A stretch of 64,000 bases of DNA from contig SGPL01000051.1 in NCBI GenBank assembly GCA_004802705.1, forward strand, positions 26,827 through 90,826. The letters run 5' to 3'. Positions 1 to 12,920 of the stretch are shown piece by piece. Under the pieces are notes generated by a model. It had not been told where the DNA came from, did not search any database, and saw nothing but the letters and a program-made list of their open reading frames with translations. The position numbers and the translations under genes are program-made. The stretch's first letter is position 1; each line of letters starts with the position of its first letter. This DNA comes from Bondarzewia mesenterica. Taxonomy: Eukaryota; Basidiomycota; Agaricomycetes; Russulales; Bondarzewiaceae.

Positions 1-278
1 GTGTGCCTGTGAGAGCATTTCTCCCGCTTTCTCGCGCTCACGTCGCAGCGGTGACTTGCTTGGGTATACCTGTATCTAACCGGGTTGTCATCTTGTCACA
101 TCCTGTACGGTGGAATTAACGGGTCTCCTGTCCCATTTTCGTTTACCCAGCCCTCCTGTTATCTCGCACACTCTCTGCCAAAAAGCAAAAGAAAATATCT
201 GACTTGTGTCCCCCACCTCCACCCCACGAACACACTCTCTGACCGTCTGTTGTCTGAGTGTCAGATTTCCCGCAAGAC
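1..278. other. Left edge and 5' flank of the CFIm68-like gene
   Basis: No coding sequence was recognised here. The stretch just before the first ATG is pyrimidine- and C-rich (about 160-245), as is usual for fungal core promoters and 5' leaders. Confidence 0.4.
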
Positions 279-1884
<1,606 letters not shown>

Positions 1885-2466
1885 GTCATGTCCGAATCTT
1901 GCTGGCCGTCTGCTTTGCGCCGCCGTGGGTCTCACATTGTTATCGTCGAATTCACTCGTTCTTGCTCTCGCATCTTTTTTCTCCTTTTTTATTATTCTCC
2001 ACTTCGTCTGCTTCGTCCTCCAATTTCAAATCTCTCTTTCGTTTCTGCATCTATTCATCACCACACATGAAAATAGCACCTCCTCCCGTTCATTGACATC
2101 ATCTTCGTGTAATTACAACTGTGCATGAGAAGATTATCCCTATTATACAATCATAGTGCGTTGCATTGTAGAAGCGTAATGCTATTGAGAACATGGATAG
2201 AAAGGGAAATTGCAAGTGACGGTATATATGGATGCGACGGACGAGGAAGATTAAACATAGAAGAACAGGAGTTTGCAACGTAAGAGCGCAAAAAAAAAAG
2301 TGAACATGCTGTTGACACGGCCTCTACACAGTCAATCTTAATACCATTCATGGGCCTACAACAAGTCCGAAACATAGCCCATGCGAGATAAGCAGGTCAC
2401 ATACCACACCAAAGGTTCTCTGTAGGTCCGCGGTGAAGACGAAAGATAGACGCAAAACATGCAGGG
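1885..2466. other. Convergent 3' region between the CFIm68-like and SPT2 genes
   Basis: The two flanking genes converge here. The sequence is T-rich and low complexity at 1950-2060, with an A-run at 2290-2300 (the T-run of the minus strand). It fits 3' untranslated regions. No gene was seen. Confidence 0.5.
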
Positions 2467-3929
2467 TCAAGCGTAGCGCTCCTTCTCTTTCTTGCGTCTG
2501 CGCTTCTCGTCCTCGCGCCGTTTCTCCTCCTCCTCTGCCAATTGATCTTCCTTCCGAGCAAGACGCGCGCTGCAGACGAAGTCAATAACCCTGGCAAAAC
2601 GAGCATCATCCCTCCTCGCATGACTGACCTTCTCAGCTCCTCCATCTCCAAATCGCGGGCATCCGCTTCCATGTCTTCGTCGTCGCTAAACACGTCGCGG
2701 CGCATGTAGTCTCCCTTGTTCTTTCCGAACAACTTCCAGATTTCGACCGATATATCGTCGTTCTTTGGTTGTCTGGCGGGGCGCTTCGCAGGAGAAGGCG
2801 AATCAGACAGAGACTCCGATCGCTGTCGCTTCTTCGCAGCCGGCTGCGATTGCTTAGATGCCAGTTTCGACGAGGTGGGGTGTTTGGACAGAGTCGTAGA
2901 CCGAGAAAGGGCTGCGGGGTTCTTGGTATCGATTTTTGTGATACTGCTCGTTTTCGGGATACGGGGCATGGACGCCAATTTGGAGGCAGAAGATGGCGTA
3001 GGCTTGGAAGATGAAGAAGGCACGGATTTCGTTGGAGCTGAAGCACCTTTCTTCGGCGCTGCGACCGCGGCGTACGAAGATGATGTGGTGGAGGGTTTGT
3101 TGGATGCAGCGCTGGCAGAAGGGGTGGGTGCTGGCGAAGGGGTAGATTTCTCGGATGTCTTCGACTTGGTCCCGAACCAGTCGTGAAACTCCCTCGCATC
3201 CTCACCTTCTAGGAGCTTGGACTCACGGGCTTTCTGGCGATCGCGCAGGATTTCATCGATGGTGCGCGTGTCCCGTTTGACGACATTGAGCTTCATCAGG
3301 GTATTGGGCATCGCCGCCAGACGAGCGCGGACCGACATTGAACCGTCACCGGATGCTGGTGGCGGAGGCTGCGAGGTGGTCGTGATGTCGACGGCGCCGC
3401 CCGGGAGGCGTTTGCCTACTTTAGAGTAGCTGGAGATGAACGAGGAGCGTTTGATCTGATGGTAATCGCGCGAGAGTTCCGCTTCGAGCCTGCGTTTGCG
3501 TTTCTCCTCGCGGGTGAGAGCAGTGCCGCCTGACTCATCGTCGTCCGAGGGCATTCTGCGTCTGCGGACGTCGTCTCTGACGCCTGAAGACGATGAGGGC
3601 CAGCGGGGACCGCCATCTTTCGCCTTCTTGGGCCCGTGGAGCAGCACCTGGCGCTGTTCTTCCTCTCGACGCTCCTTCTCCCGCTGCTTCGCCAGCCGCT
3701 CTTGCTCCCGCTTTTCCTGCCTCTCACGGTCTTTCCTTTCCTCCTCTAAGCGCTGCATGCGAATCTTCGCTTGGAGCTCCCGCTCCTTCGCCTCTCGCTC
3801 CTCCTGCTGCTTTCTCCGCACCTGTTCCTTACGTCGACGCTCCTCGAGCACGGACTGGACTGCGCGCTCAGACTCCCGAGTCTGACTCTGACTGAGCGCC
3901 ATGAGGGCAGCGAAACTGCTAGCGGCCAT
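2467..3929 (-). CDS. SPT2-domain chromatin protein (histone H3-H4 chaperone)
   Basis: This is a homologue of Spt2, a nuclear chaperone that binds H3-H4 tetramers and suppresses cryptic transcription. The first 110 residues are a highly charged Arg/Glu/Gln-rich coiled coil. The middle is Ser/Pro/Lys-rich and disordered. The diagnostic C-terminal domain reads EIWKLFGKNKGDYMRRD, then DDEDMEADARDLEMEE, then after a 59-nt intron (about 2570-2628, donor gtcagtc) SARLARKEDQLAEEEE and a basic end RRRKKEKERYA. That exon joining restores the SPT2 consensus; reading straight through the intron gives an unrelated tail. The start ATG at 3927-3929 is followed by MAASSFAALMALS, a typical N-terminus for fungal members. 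The length of about 480 residues is normal for fungi. The gene converges with the CFIm68-like gene. Confidence 0.85.
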
Positions 3930-4277
3930 GATGATGGAGAAACAGATGGGATGCGCAGGGAGTGGTCGAGGTGATCAAGCCCAAGGATGATGGGGGTGCT
4001 GGAATATGTAGGGTATGAGGAACAAGGGATATCAGCTCCTCCATGCCAGTGCCACACAGCCTATGGTTTGTTCATGTTTGTTCCGAATCACTCACAGATT
4101 GGCTCAAGCGCTCATAGCAATAGCGACACAATAAGTTTGTTTTTCTAGGATGTCGAGGTAACCACAAATCGTAAGAACAAAATACAAACTACGCCTCTAC
4201 TAGTATGTCGTTGCGGTCATGATATTTGGTATGAGGACACTGAGCCCAAAATAGAAAAGCCATTCACCATCCCGCCG
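3930..4277. other. Intergenic: SPT2 promoter and MFS transporter 3' end
   Basis: This 348-bp stretch lies upstream of the minus-strand SPT2 gene and downstream of the minus-strand MFS gene. No coding or RNA feature was recognised. Confidence 0.4.
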
Positions 4278-6266
4278 CTACTGCGTATCCTTCCATGCCT
4301 TGCGCGGCAACAAACTGGCCACTGACAATGAGCCAAATGCGATCACGATAAGTACCCAGTATACAAGCCATCCGTTAAGATAGTTGTGCCGCATCGAGAG
4401 CGAAAAGAGCGAATTGGTCGCTGCAGGACCGAACGTCCGCATGACCGACACCATCATCTGGGCCAGCCCGTTCGTCGCACCCAAAGAGGCTCTATTCGGA
4501 GCGGAGGCGGCGATATAGATAAAGACGCAACCTTCAATACAGATCGGGTGAGCATCGTAACGCAATAAAGGGAAAGTGGAGACACTCATGTGCGTGGAGC
4601 GGAGACTTACCATAGCTCAAGCTGATTGCGACGGAGATGACCGTTTGAAGAGCAACCGCACACCACACAGCGACGCTCATGCCTTCAGTCCTCGCCATCA
4701 CGTTCATGACAGGGAACAAGGCGAAGCAGGGGATAACCGAAAGTAAACCAGCGACGAATACATTCTTGGTGCCCCACCGATCGTGAATGCGCGCAAAGAA
4801 AAAGACCTGGAAGACGCCGTTCAGGATACCGAAAATCGATAGAATCAGTCCGATCGTGGGAGGCGACAGTCCAAGTCCTCCAAGTTCGATGGGCGTGGAA
4901 TAAAAGAGGGGCTGAACTGCGCGGTATGCGATGTCGACGAGTGAAAGTGAAGCATAGTTCACCGCTGCGATGAGCACGCGAGGAATGAGAAGCGCATGGA
5001 CAGGAAGAGGTTGTTCAGATTCGTCAACCGGTCCGTCCTGTAACAATGCGTTATTTTCTGATGCCAAATCTTCCTTTGTCTTGCGGAACCCTAACATACG
5101 GCGGAAAGAGACAGGCGAACGAACGGTCTTAAAAAAAGAAATCAGCAACATGGGACAGGAGGTGACAAAAGGAGTCACCGTATCAACTGGCAGACAAGTC
5201 ATGTACCTCCTTCAACAGAAAGAACGTGATGAACCATGCCAGCGCGGAGAAGGTCGCGGGCACGGCACAAGCTAGGAAATAAGGATATTCTTTCATTAAC
5301 TCTGAGTCACCAAACACGTTCGGGAAGCGCTCGGCAGGCCGAGAGAGAGAACCGCCGATCATAGGACTGATATACTCATGGTCAGGTGTGCGGGATGCAT
5401 GGATGATGAAGTCAAGTTTGAACTGACCCGAGTGTCCCCCCAGTCGACCAGGCGATGGGCATGTAGGCATAGACCTGTGCCAAGTTCGAAGGGTCCGTAA
5501 TCTCCGCTATCATGCTTTTCAACACCCCGATGTTTCCTACATGAAAGTCACGAAATTCTCTTTTATTAGCAATCAAATATGAGAAGGAATAGAAGGTGCC
5601 GCGAATTACCATTGAGGATTCCTATATCATCAGATTGAGAGTTCAGCATTCAAAGCAACACAAGCACAAGAAGCCTTACCATTAAGGGACCGGCTGAAAC
5701 GCAGAAAGCATTCAAGTTTGAACGTACGTTGCAGATAATGCAGATGAGGGTACATACCTGATGACCGCCGACCAATACGTTTTCGACAGGCCGAAGCAGT
5801 ACATGGAAAGAGACAAACCGCAAAGACCTGTCAAGATGACAGGCTTACGGCCAACGATATCGGAGATACGACTCCAGTGCAACACGGTCATCGCTTGCGC
5901 AGCGAAGAAGATTGATTGCTGTGGGGCACACGGTGAGATACAACAGAGATACATTTGACTAGCGACGTACCATCAAACCGACATAGTGTCCCACCTTTGT
6001 CTCATCTCCGTGGGTGATCCCGCTGTGTCGTACAAACTACGAGTAAAGAGCTTGATTCAGAAAATCGCCAACGACATGCATTGTCGACGCACCTCCGGAG
6101 CGAACGGGTAGATGACCTGTGAAGTCAGCGGCTCGGCGAGTTGCAAGACCAATAACAATGAAATTTGTGACCATGGAATAGGCGAAATAGTTTTCTTTTG
6201 CTGCTCCTGCGACAGCAGTGGAGTCTCTTCATCAACAACATCTCTCGTTGCAGTAGTCATGGCCAT
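4278..6266 (-). CDS. MFS transporter (DHA1/TetR-like), paralogue A
   Basis: This is a 12-TM major facilitator of the drug:H+ antiporter-like class; the substrate cannot be told from sequence. The start MAMTTATRDV leads into EETPLLSQ, an acidic dileucine (ExxxLL) often used for vacuolar sorting. TM1 carries QLAEPLTSQVIYPF. Motif A between TM2 and TM3 is WSRISDIVGRKP. TM4-5 reads NGNIGVLKSMIAEITD. The second half contains STPIELGGLGLSPPTIG and SLSYG joined to CVFIYIAASAPN across an intron at about 4540-4614. At least eight short introns are needed. The coding sequence ends RKAWKDTQ. Length is about 520 residues, normal for the family. It is closely similar along its whole length to the plus-strand gene at 16383-18232, so the two are duplicates. 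Confidence 0.85.
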
Positions 6267-6680
6267 AAGATACAAAAATTCAAGCGCGGGCGTAAAGAAA
6301 AGAAGAAAGAGAAAGGTGGGGGTGCTCAAAAGGCGAGAGAATGAGTAAACATGAGCCTTTGAGTCTGTTTTGAGTTCTTAACTGTCAGAGTCATCGGCAT
6401 TAGTGGCCCGAAGAAGAGTTACCTAATGTTCTTCAGATCTTTGCCCCGGCGAGCTGAAAGCTGAAGCGCCAACTTGCTCTCAAGATTCAGTACCAGCCTG
6501 GAGAGGCATATGTTGCGGCTGTCGTGGTCGATTGGGATGGATGTGGTGAAGAGTCAAGCGACAGCGTCACTGAAGCCTCAAGGCCTCAAGTCCATCTGCA
6601 AAAAAATGCCGTATCTCTCCGACCATCTTGGCCGGCCCGGCTGCCATTGCAGTGGCACTGGGACAAGTAACATATGAGGC
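6267..6680. other. Intergenic upstream of MFS paralogue A
   Basis: No gene was recognised. A short self-complementary segment rich in AGGCCTCAAG occurs near 6572-6590 and is partly echoed at 6676-6687, just outside the inverted-repeat element. Confidence 0.35.
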
Positions 6681-7135
6681 CTTGAGGCCCCGTTCGATAG
6701 CACTTACTAAATCACGGTCCACTAAGATCCGTTGGTTTTCGCGGGAACGCGTCGGAACAAAGCCTCGAACCGTGGGAACTTACTCCTTCAATCACCTGAG
6801 GTGTTAGGAGGCAGTGAAGGAGACGAGTATGAAGCTGGGAGTGTATCTGGCCGGTTTTCTTTACTGTGTGAATATACAGAGGTGGGTGGTTGATGTCGGG
6901 AGTGCCCCATAACGAAGTGAAAGAAAAAGGACGCGTAGAACGTGTAGGACAGCGAGCGCTCGACGTGTCCAACCAACACAGCGGCCACGAACTTTGCCGA
7001 ACGGACGAATTGCTTGGCTTACGTTTCGAAACCAAACGGTTTGCCGGATATTTCCGGATTTGGCTAAATAAACTAGAACAAACTATCATTTTCCTAGATC
7101 ATGATTTAGTAAGTGCTGCCGAACGGGGCCTTAAG
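6681..7135. mobile_element. MITE-like element with terminal inverted repeats (455 bp)
   Basis: The left end (6681-6714) and the reverse complement of the right end (7102-7135) match at 31 of 34 positions, both containing GGCCCCGTTCG and AGCACTTACTAAATCA. If the element begins at GGCCCC, it is flanked by TTGA on the left and TTAA on the right, a possible but imperfect 4-bp target duplication. There is no transposase reading frame inside. It lies between MFS paralogue A and the disordered protein gene at 7870. The superfamily cannot be assigned from the ends alone. Confidence 0.65.
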
Positions 7136-7869
7136 TTTGCCATTTCGTACGGATGATGCTTTGTTTTTTCTTCTTTTCTTCAGTTGCTGCTCATTCTAAA
7201 GCTTGAAGTTTGAAAGCTCGAATCCCGCGATGAGGCTGTGCACGGCTGGAAGATCCTGGCTTTCGCCCTGTTCAATTTCCCCGATGGCGTAGTACGTGCT
7301 TTCTACCACACTCAACCGGGATGGCGTGAATCTGTGAATCTGACCAGGTCCAATTGGGCTGTAATATCTTCGTCAAGTATGGCGCTCGTGCCGTTTGAAA
7401 CTGAGGTGCGTGTCCTCGCAATTGATATGTAGCCACACGCCGTTCGCATGATATACTGTTCACCATCCACACAATCTCTTTTTTCTTCCTCACATGCCCT
7501 GACATGCCACATCTGTCGGGGGGAGTTTCGCTGCCCTCTCAAAACAGGAATACAAGGAATTTCTTTGCAGAAGCCAAGTAGCCTTTGTTGAATGTTCTAT
7601 GCAACACGCCTAAGTTAACCTTCACAATCAGCGCCGCTGTGGCTGATTCATAGATCTGAGATCCAAGATGCGTTGCTGTCTGACTCTTGAATCAAGGATT
7701 TGAATCCATCTCCGCGTCTTTCACCTTTTGTCCTCTTTGACGAAGCGGGCCACGTACGCCACAGCGACGCGAGTATAAATTCAGTCGTTTCGCTTCAGAC
7801 AGATTGTTCTTCCTCTCTCAGCTTCCTCGTCTCATCATTTCTCATCATACCTTTCCTGATATTTTGCAC
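7136..7869. other. Intergenic, probable promoter of the 7870 gene
   Basis: No supported coding sequence. The last 100 bp before the ATG are C/T-rich, and GAGTATAAATTC at about 7770-7781 resembles a TATA box 90-100 bp upstream of the start. Confidence 0.4.
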
Positions 7870-9358
7870 ATGTATTCTCTGCAGCGCTCCACTTCTCCTG
7901 TCCCAGACACGTTCCGTCACGCAAGTGGCATTACCAACGCTATATCCAACGGCCCTCAAGGGATGCCGTCCCCGGACCATTACTACAGCACTACTCGTTC
8001 AGACTATGCCCTACGAGAACAGTATGATCACGCATACCACTCACGTACATCGCAGCGCTATGATGGACAGCAGTTGTCGTACGTACACACGTCCGTTCCT
8101 AATTCGAATGTTGCGTATGGATTTTCGAACCCTTCGTTATCGTATGCTGGCGCAGGGCATGGGCGCAGATATTCACCTAGTTACGGAGTCCAGGACTACG
8201 GTCACACTCCGTTTAACTTACGACCAGACCACTCGTTATCGCGATCTCAAGTAGCACCGGGTTTTCCACTTGGGACGTCCCCCTTTGCACAGACTGTTGA
8301 CCAGGCTGCAGGACCTTTTGATTCTGCAACACGCACTTCATATACCCCTTCTCACCTTGTGGGTAGAATTGATGGAGATAGACAGGCGACCATTCCTTCA
8401 AACTGGCCATCGCGGCCCATACCCAACATAAACGCAAGCGATACTCTAAACTCGAGCGACAATCACATCATCTACGAGACGGGGTCTAAAATAGTGCGTA
8501 CCATTGTTCTTACCTCCAGCAGAAATGCTAACACCGCGCAGCAGAATCCACATCCTGATAGAAACTCATCTCCAACCGTACAAGCAGATCTTCAAAATAA
8601 TTCGTTGCCACCTCACATCCGGTCCTTTAATATTGCACCTACAATTCCGTCTTTATCCGAACTTATAGCTTTGCGACCTAGAATTCCTGGACTTCTCATC
8701 TATGGTACCGACGACAGCGATTCGACGACGCCTGAAACTTCAATGGATACCATACCGGGGTTTCACCATACCCAAGAGACGGAAGACGGCTGTGCCCCAA
8801 GGACAAATACTGCGGCGGAGACTCCCCGTCGTACTAGTCAAAATCACGATGTCCGACTTCGTGATCCCGAGTCTTACTCTGAAGAAGATTATGACAAAAG
8901 CTTATATGAGGATTCTGGCAGCGCTGAAATCGAGGTGGACATTCCTGAGGATGCTCGCTCCCCCGTCACAGAACCAGACTCGGACGATGAGGCTCACGCG
9001 GAACCGGACTACTGCAAAATTTTTCATGCAGTGCTGCGCAACAAATACTCCTCGAAGACACTTTCCCCCCTCAATCCTCTGCAGAATATGCCATCCGGCT
9101 CCCTAGTCAAGTTCAAATCTTCTCGATTGATATCCCGTCTCTACCCTTCAAACAGCAATTCAGACATGTATGGCCGCCGCCTATTTGACCTCGAGCGGCA
9201 GCGTAGGTGAGTGCGAAAGTTGAATAATTGTTGCTCTATACAAAAAGCTCATCCAGGATCTCTCTTCACTCAGCCATTGTCAAAATGTCAAGCGTCGGAC
9301 GGGCAAGAGATGCGACTGTATTGGGTGTTTTCGAGAGGCTCATTGTCTGAGAAGTTGA
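7870..9358 (+). CDS. Disordered hypothetical protein, possibly with a Cys-rich C-terminal exon
   Basis: No family was recognised. From MYSLQRSTSPVPD the open frame runs 446 residues without a break. It is rich in Ser, Pro, Tyr, Asn and Asp and has no membrane segment. An acidic stretch lies near residues 350-400 (SYSEEDYDKSLYEDSG), followed by DYCKIFHAVLRNKYSSKT. The frame ends at TGA 9208-9210, but that stop lies inside a perfect splice donor (gtgagt, 9207-9212). Splicing from 9206 to 9274 (acceptor ttcactcag) would add a basic, Cys/His-rich tail (KRRTGKRCDCIGCFREAHC) ending at 9358. Splicing to 9257 instead gives a different short tail ending at 9350. I favour the first. The upstream in-frame ATG at 7804 is less likely. 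Nearest neighbour is the convergent urease gene. Confidence 0.6.
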
Positions 9359-9699
9359 TACTCTTGAAGAGTGCGAGAATCGTTGCTTCAGTCGGATGAC
9401 CTCGAAGAGTGAACTATGGGAAGCCATGTCGCAACTTCTTATTGATAGTCACTGAAAGTAACGGGATTTTACCTTGATATATGCAGATTCATCGAATCGT
9501 ACCTGGTCAATGTGACCCTTTGTTTCCATTTGCTGTTAAGACCAACTCGATCGATGTCCCTGGGAAGAAGAGAATTCATGCTATAGATGAGCGATCAACC
9601 TTGCCTCATTACAGTCAACTATCCTACATTGCTATCTTATAATTCATTCACAGCCCAAACCCTGAAAATTCCTGAAACGCTGTCCAACCCTTTAGAACT
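9359..9699. other. Convergent 3' region between the 7870 gene and urease
   Basis: A 341-bp stretch where two genes meet tail to tail. No coding or RNA feature was recognised. Confidence 0.4.
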
Positions 9700-12600
9700 T
9701 TAGAAGATATTGTACGCCCTTGCAAGAGGCAACTTCTCCGCTGGTGCGACGTCCGCGAGCACGCCATCCGCATACACTTCGTAACTCTCGGGGTCAACCT
9801 TCATTTTTGGCGTCGCGTCGTTCCACTTCATATCCTTCTTCTTCACGATTCTGCAGCCGCGGACGGCTTCGAAGCGTTTGTTCAAGCCATAAGACGCGAC
9901 GACTCCGGAGGTGATGGAGATCTGGGAGACGAAATGTACGGAGTTGAGCGCGGCAGATGGGGCACAAGAGCCCCACATTGGTCTGCCTAAGAAGGGCTGG
10001 ACGGTCGGAATCGACGCATTGGCATCGCCCATCTGTTATGTGAACAGTCAATGATTAACTGAATTCCGGATAGAAGGACTGGAATAGCGGACCTGACTCC
10101 AAGCAATAATGCCGGATTTGATTACCATTTCAGGCTTGATACCGAAGTTTTCTGGTTTCCAAAGGACCAAGTCCGCCAGAGTTCCAACTGCAACCTGCCC
10201 TACAAGATGACTAATGCCATGTGTGATGGCGCTACACAAATGCATCAATGACTGAGCAATCTTTTCGTCTAGGGATAGGTAAACAGATGACTCACGGATT
10301 TATCGTGTACTTCGCGACGTACCTCTTGACCCTACCATTGTCCACCCCGTCCTGGTCGCCCAAGGAACTTAAAGGCCCTCTGAACTCGCGCATCTTGCTC
10401 GCCGTGCGCCAGGTCCGGCTGACGACCTCACCCACACGGCCCATGGCTTGCGAGTCAGAGCTTATCATCGAGATGGCGCCAGTGTCCTGCAAGACATCTT
10501 CAGCCGCGACAGTCTCGGCGCGAATGCGGGACTCAGCGAACGCAAGATCTTCTGGAATGGATCTGTCGAGGTGGTGGCAGACCATGAGCATCTTGGGATG
10601 AATAAGTGAGTTAGGAGCAAGATGAGGGGGACGTTTGGCGATGCTTACGTCGAGATGTTCATCGAGCGTATTGTTGGTGAATGGCCGAGTAGGATTAGTG
10701 GACGAAGGTAACACGTTGTCAAGACCGCAGACAACGATAATGTCAGGAGCGTGACCTCCGCCTGAAAGACATCTCAGCTGGAACTCATAACAGTTACCAT
10801 CAGAAGAGAAATAACGGACCTGCGCCTTCCGTATGATACGTATGGATTGTGCGATCCCCGAATGCAGCGATTGTCGCTAGGATGTGCACGGAGGTTAAAG
10901 ACAGACGTTCAACCTGTAGCGCCGTGGTGTGCACTTACTTTCGACGAAACCACTCTCGTTCAATGTGTCAGTGTGTATATTGACCTGACACGCGGTTCAG
11001 CACCTTTTTATCCTGCACCCAGAAAAGATAAACGGACCTGCACGTCGTACTTGTCGCCAATGTCCAGACAGTTCTTGATTGCGGCCGGTGTCGAGCCCCA
11101 ATCCTCATGCAACTTCAAACCAGCAGCACCAGCTTTGACAATATCTTCCAAGCCCTTTGGGCCCGCGTCGTTTCCTTTGCCCGTTATAGCAAAATTCATT
11201 GGCAGTCCATCCATTGCAGCAAGCATGTGTCGCAAATAGAAGGGGCTAGGAGTACACGTCGTAGCATTAGTTCCTGCACTCGGACCAGTGCCACCACCAA
11301 TCATAGTCGTAGTTCCCGCCGCGAGCGCCTCGTTTACTTGGGTGGGAGAGATAAAATGTACGTGTGCATCGATCGCGCCTGCGGTTACAACGAGCTTTTC
11401 GCCCGCTATGACTTCGGTGTTGGACCCGATGATGAGGTTTGGGTGAACAGAGGACATTACGTCGGGGTTGCCGGCTTTGCCAATACCAGTGATGACGCCT
11501 TCTTTGACACCAATATCCGCCTAGAAACATTATTTTCCAGAGTGATGCTGAAGGAAGCAGACAGGGCTATTACCTTGTAAATACCAGACCAATCGATAAT
11601 TAGAGCATTCGTGATCACGAGATCAAGGGTTTCAGACGCAGATCGGTTGGTTGCTTGCCCCATTCCTTCACGAATGGATTTACCTGACAAAGATTGATGA
11701 GCGGAGTGATGCTCTGTTTTTCTTGACATGACGACGGGGCACACCTCCACCAAACTTGGCTTCATCACCATAGACAGTCTGAACAGAAGGGAGATAGCCT
11801 CAAAAACGAAAACAGAGAAGTAAGGTGGTCGCGTACCTCATCGCGTTCGACTTTAATCCAAAGCGCCGTGTCGCCCAAACGTACCCGGTCGCCAACCGTA
11901 GGTCCATACATGGCAATGTATGCTTCGCGTCCGATGTCTGTATCCTCTCTGACCTCGAGAGCTCCTGGTTCTGGGACATGTCCAAAACCCTTCTGGATGA
12001 GGCTATGCACGAAACCATCGGCCTTTGATGTGTCAAATACCCCAGATGCCAGCCCGTTGCCTCCAGAGATGATCTTAGCTCCGGCGATGGTACAGAGCGT
12101 GATTGTTTTGGTATCCCCAGGCTCGAATCGGACGGCTGTTCCTGCAGGTATGTCGAGACGCTTTCCGTACGCCTTTCCGCGATCAAAGGTCAGGGCCGCA
12201 TTCGTCTCAATGAAGTGGTAGTGCGAGCCGATCTATGAATCACGTAGATTTATTAGAAATTTAGATCATGGGCGGTTGAAGGTCGAGCGAATGAACCTGG
12301 ATTGGACGGTCACCATTGTTGGTTACCCTGAGCCTCACGCGCTGTCTACCTTCATTGATGATGATCTTCTTCTTCTCAGCTATGACCGCTCCCGGCATCT
12401 GGTTGCGCGCATACTCGGCAGGATTAAGAATTGGGAACAAATCGTTCAGCGGAATTGGAAGGAACGAGCCATAGAGCGCAGCTTCCAAGTCTCCATCCTC
12501 TGTGCAAATTGGATCATGCACCGTCACGAGAAATACCCTGTATACATATTAACAATCATCCGATAGCATTGATCAAAGCGATAGAAATCACGCACCCGTC

Positions 12601-12920
12601 TTCGAATGTTCCTTCGACCTGTATTTCGTGCAGAAGATTAGGAACGCTGGGTAAGACGTGCCTCCTCCCCAGAAGGGTCTTTCCGTGCTGCATCAACTGG
12701 GCCACGGAGTGTTTGCCATCGCGGATGCGCTCCTGGAGTTGGGACGCGATTAGCGCTGTTGCCTCGACTTGGTTCAGTCGTACTCCTCGAGCGAGCCTTT
12801 TCTGAGCAAGGGAGCCAACCTGACTCGGTGCAGGTAATAAGTACCGCTTAAATTTAGAGTAAATGGCTCAAAAACCTGGTGAAGAAGAAGTTTGTCCTGT
12901 TCATGGGGAAGAAGATGCAT
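9700..12920 (-). CDS. Urease, single-chain eukaryotic type
   Basis: This nickel enzyme hydrolyses urea to ammonia and carbamate in the cytosol. The bacterial gamma, beta and alpha subunits are fused in that order. The N-terminus [15 protein letters not shown] is joined across a 56-nt intron (12820-12875) to [20 protein letters not shown] (gamma). The beta part holds [11 protein letters not shown]. In the alpha part, nickel ligands and catalytic residues are visible: DAHVHF, the carbamylated Lys in [37 protein letters not shown], and the catalytic His region [22 protein letters not shown]. The end reads [15 protein letters not shown] and then [10 protein letters not shown]. About ten short introns are required, and length is about 835 residues, normal for fungi. 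No Ni-insertion accessory genes (UreD, UreF, UreG) lie in the window; in fungi these are normally unlinked. Confidence 0.95.

Noticed and set aside
7195..7235. CTCGAATCCCGC at about 7218, resembling a tRNA B box
   Set aside because: No matching T-stem, acceptor stem or A box could be found around it.
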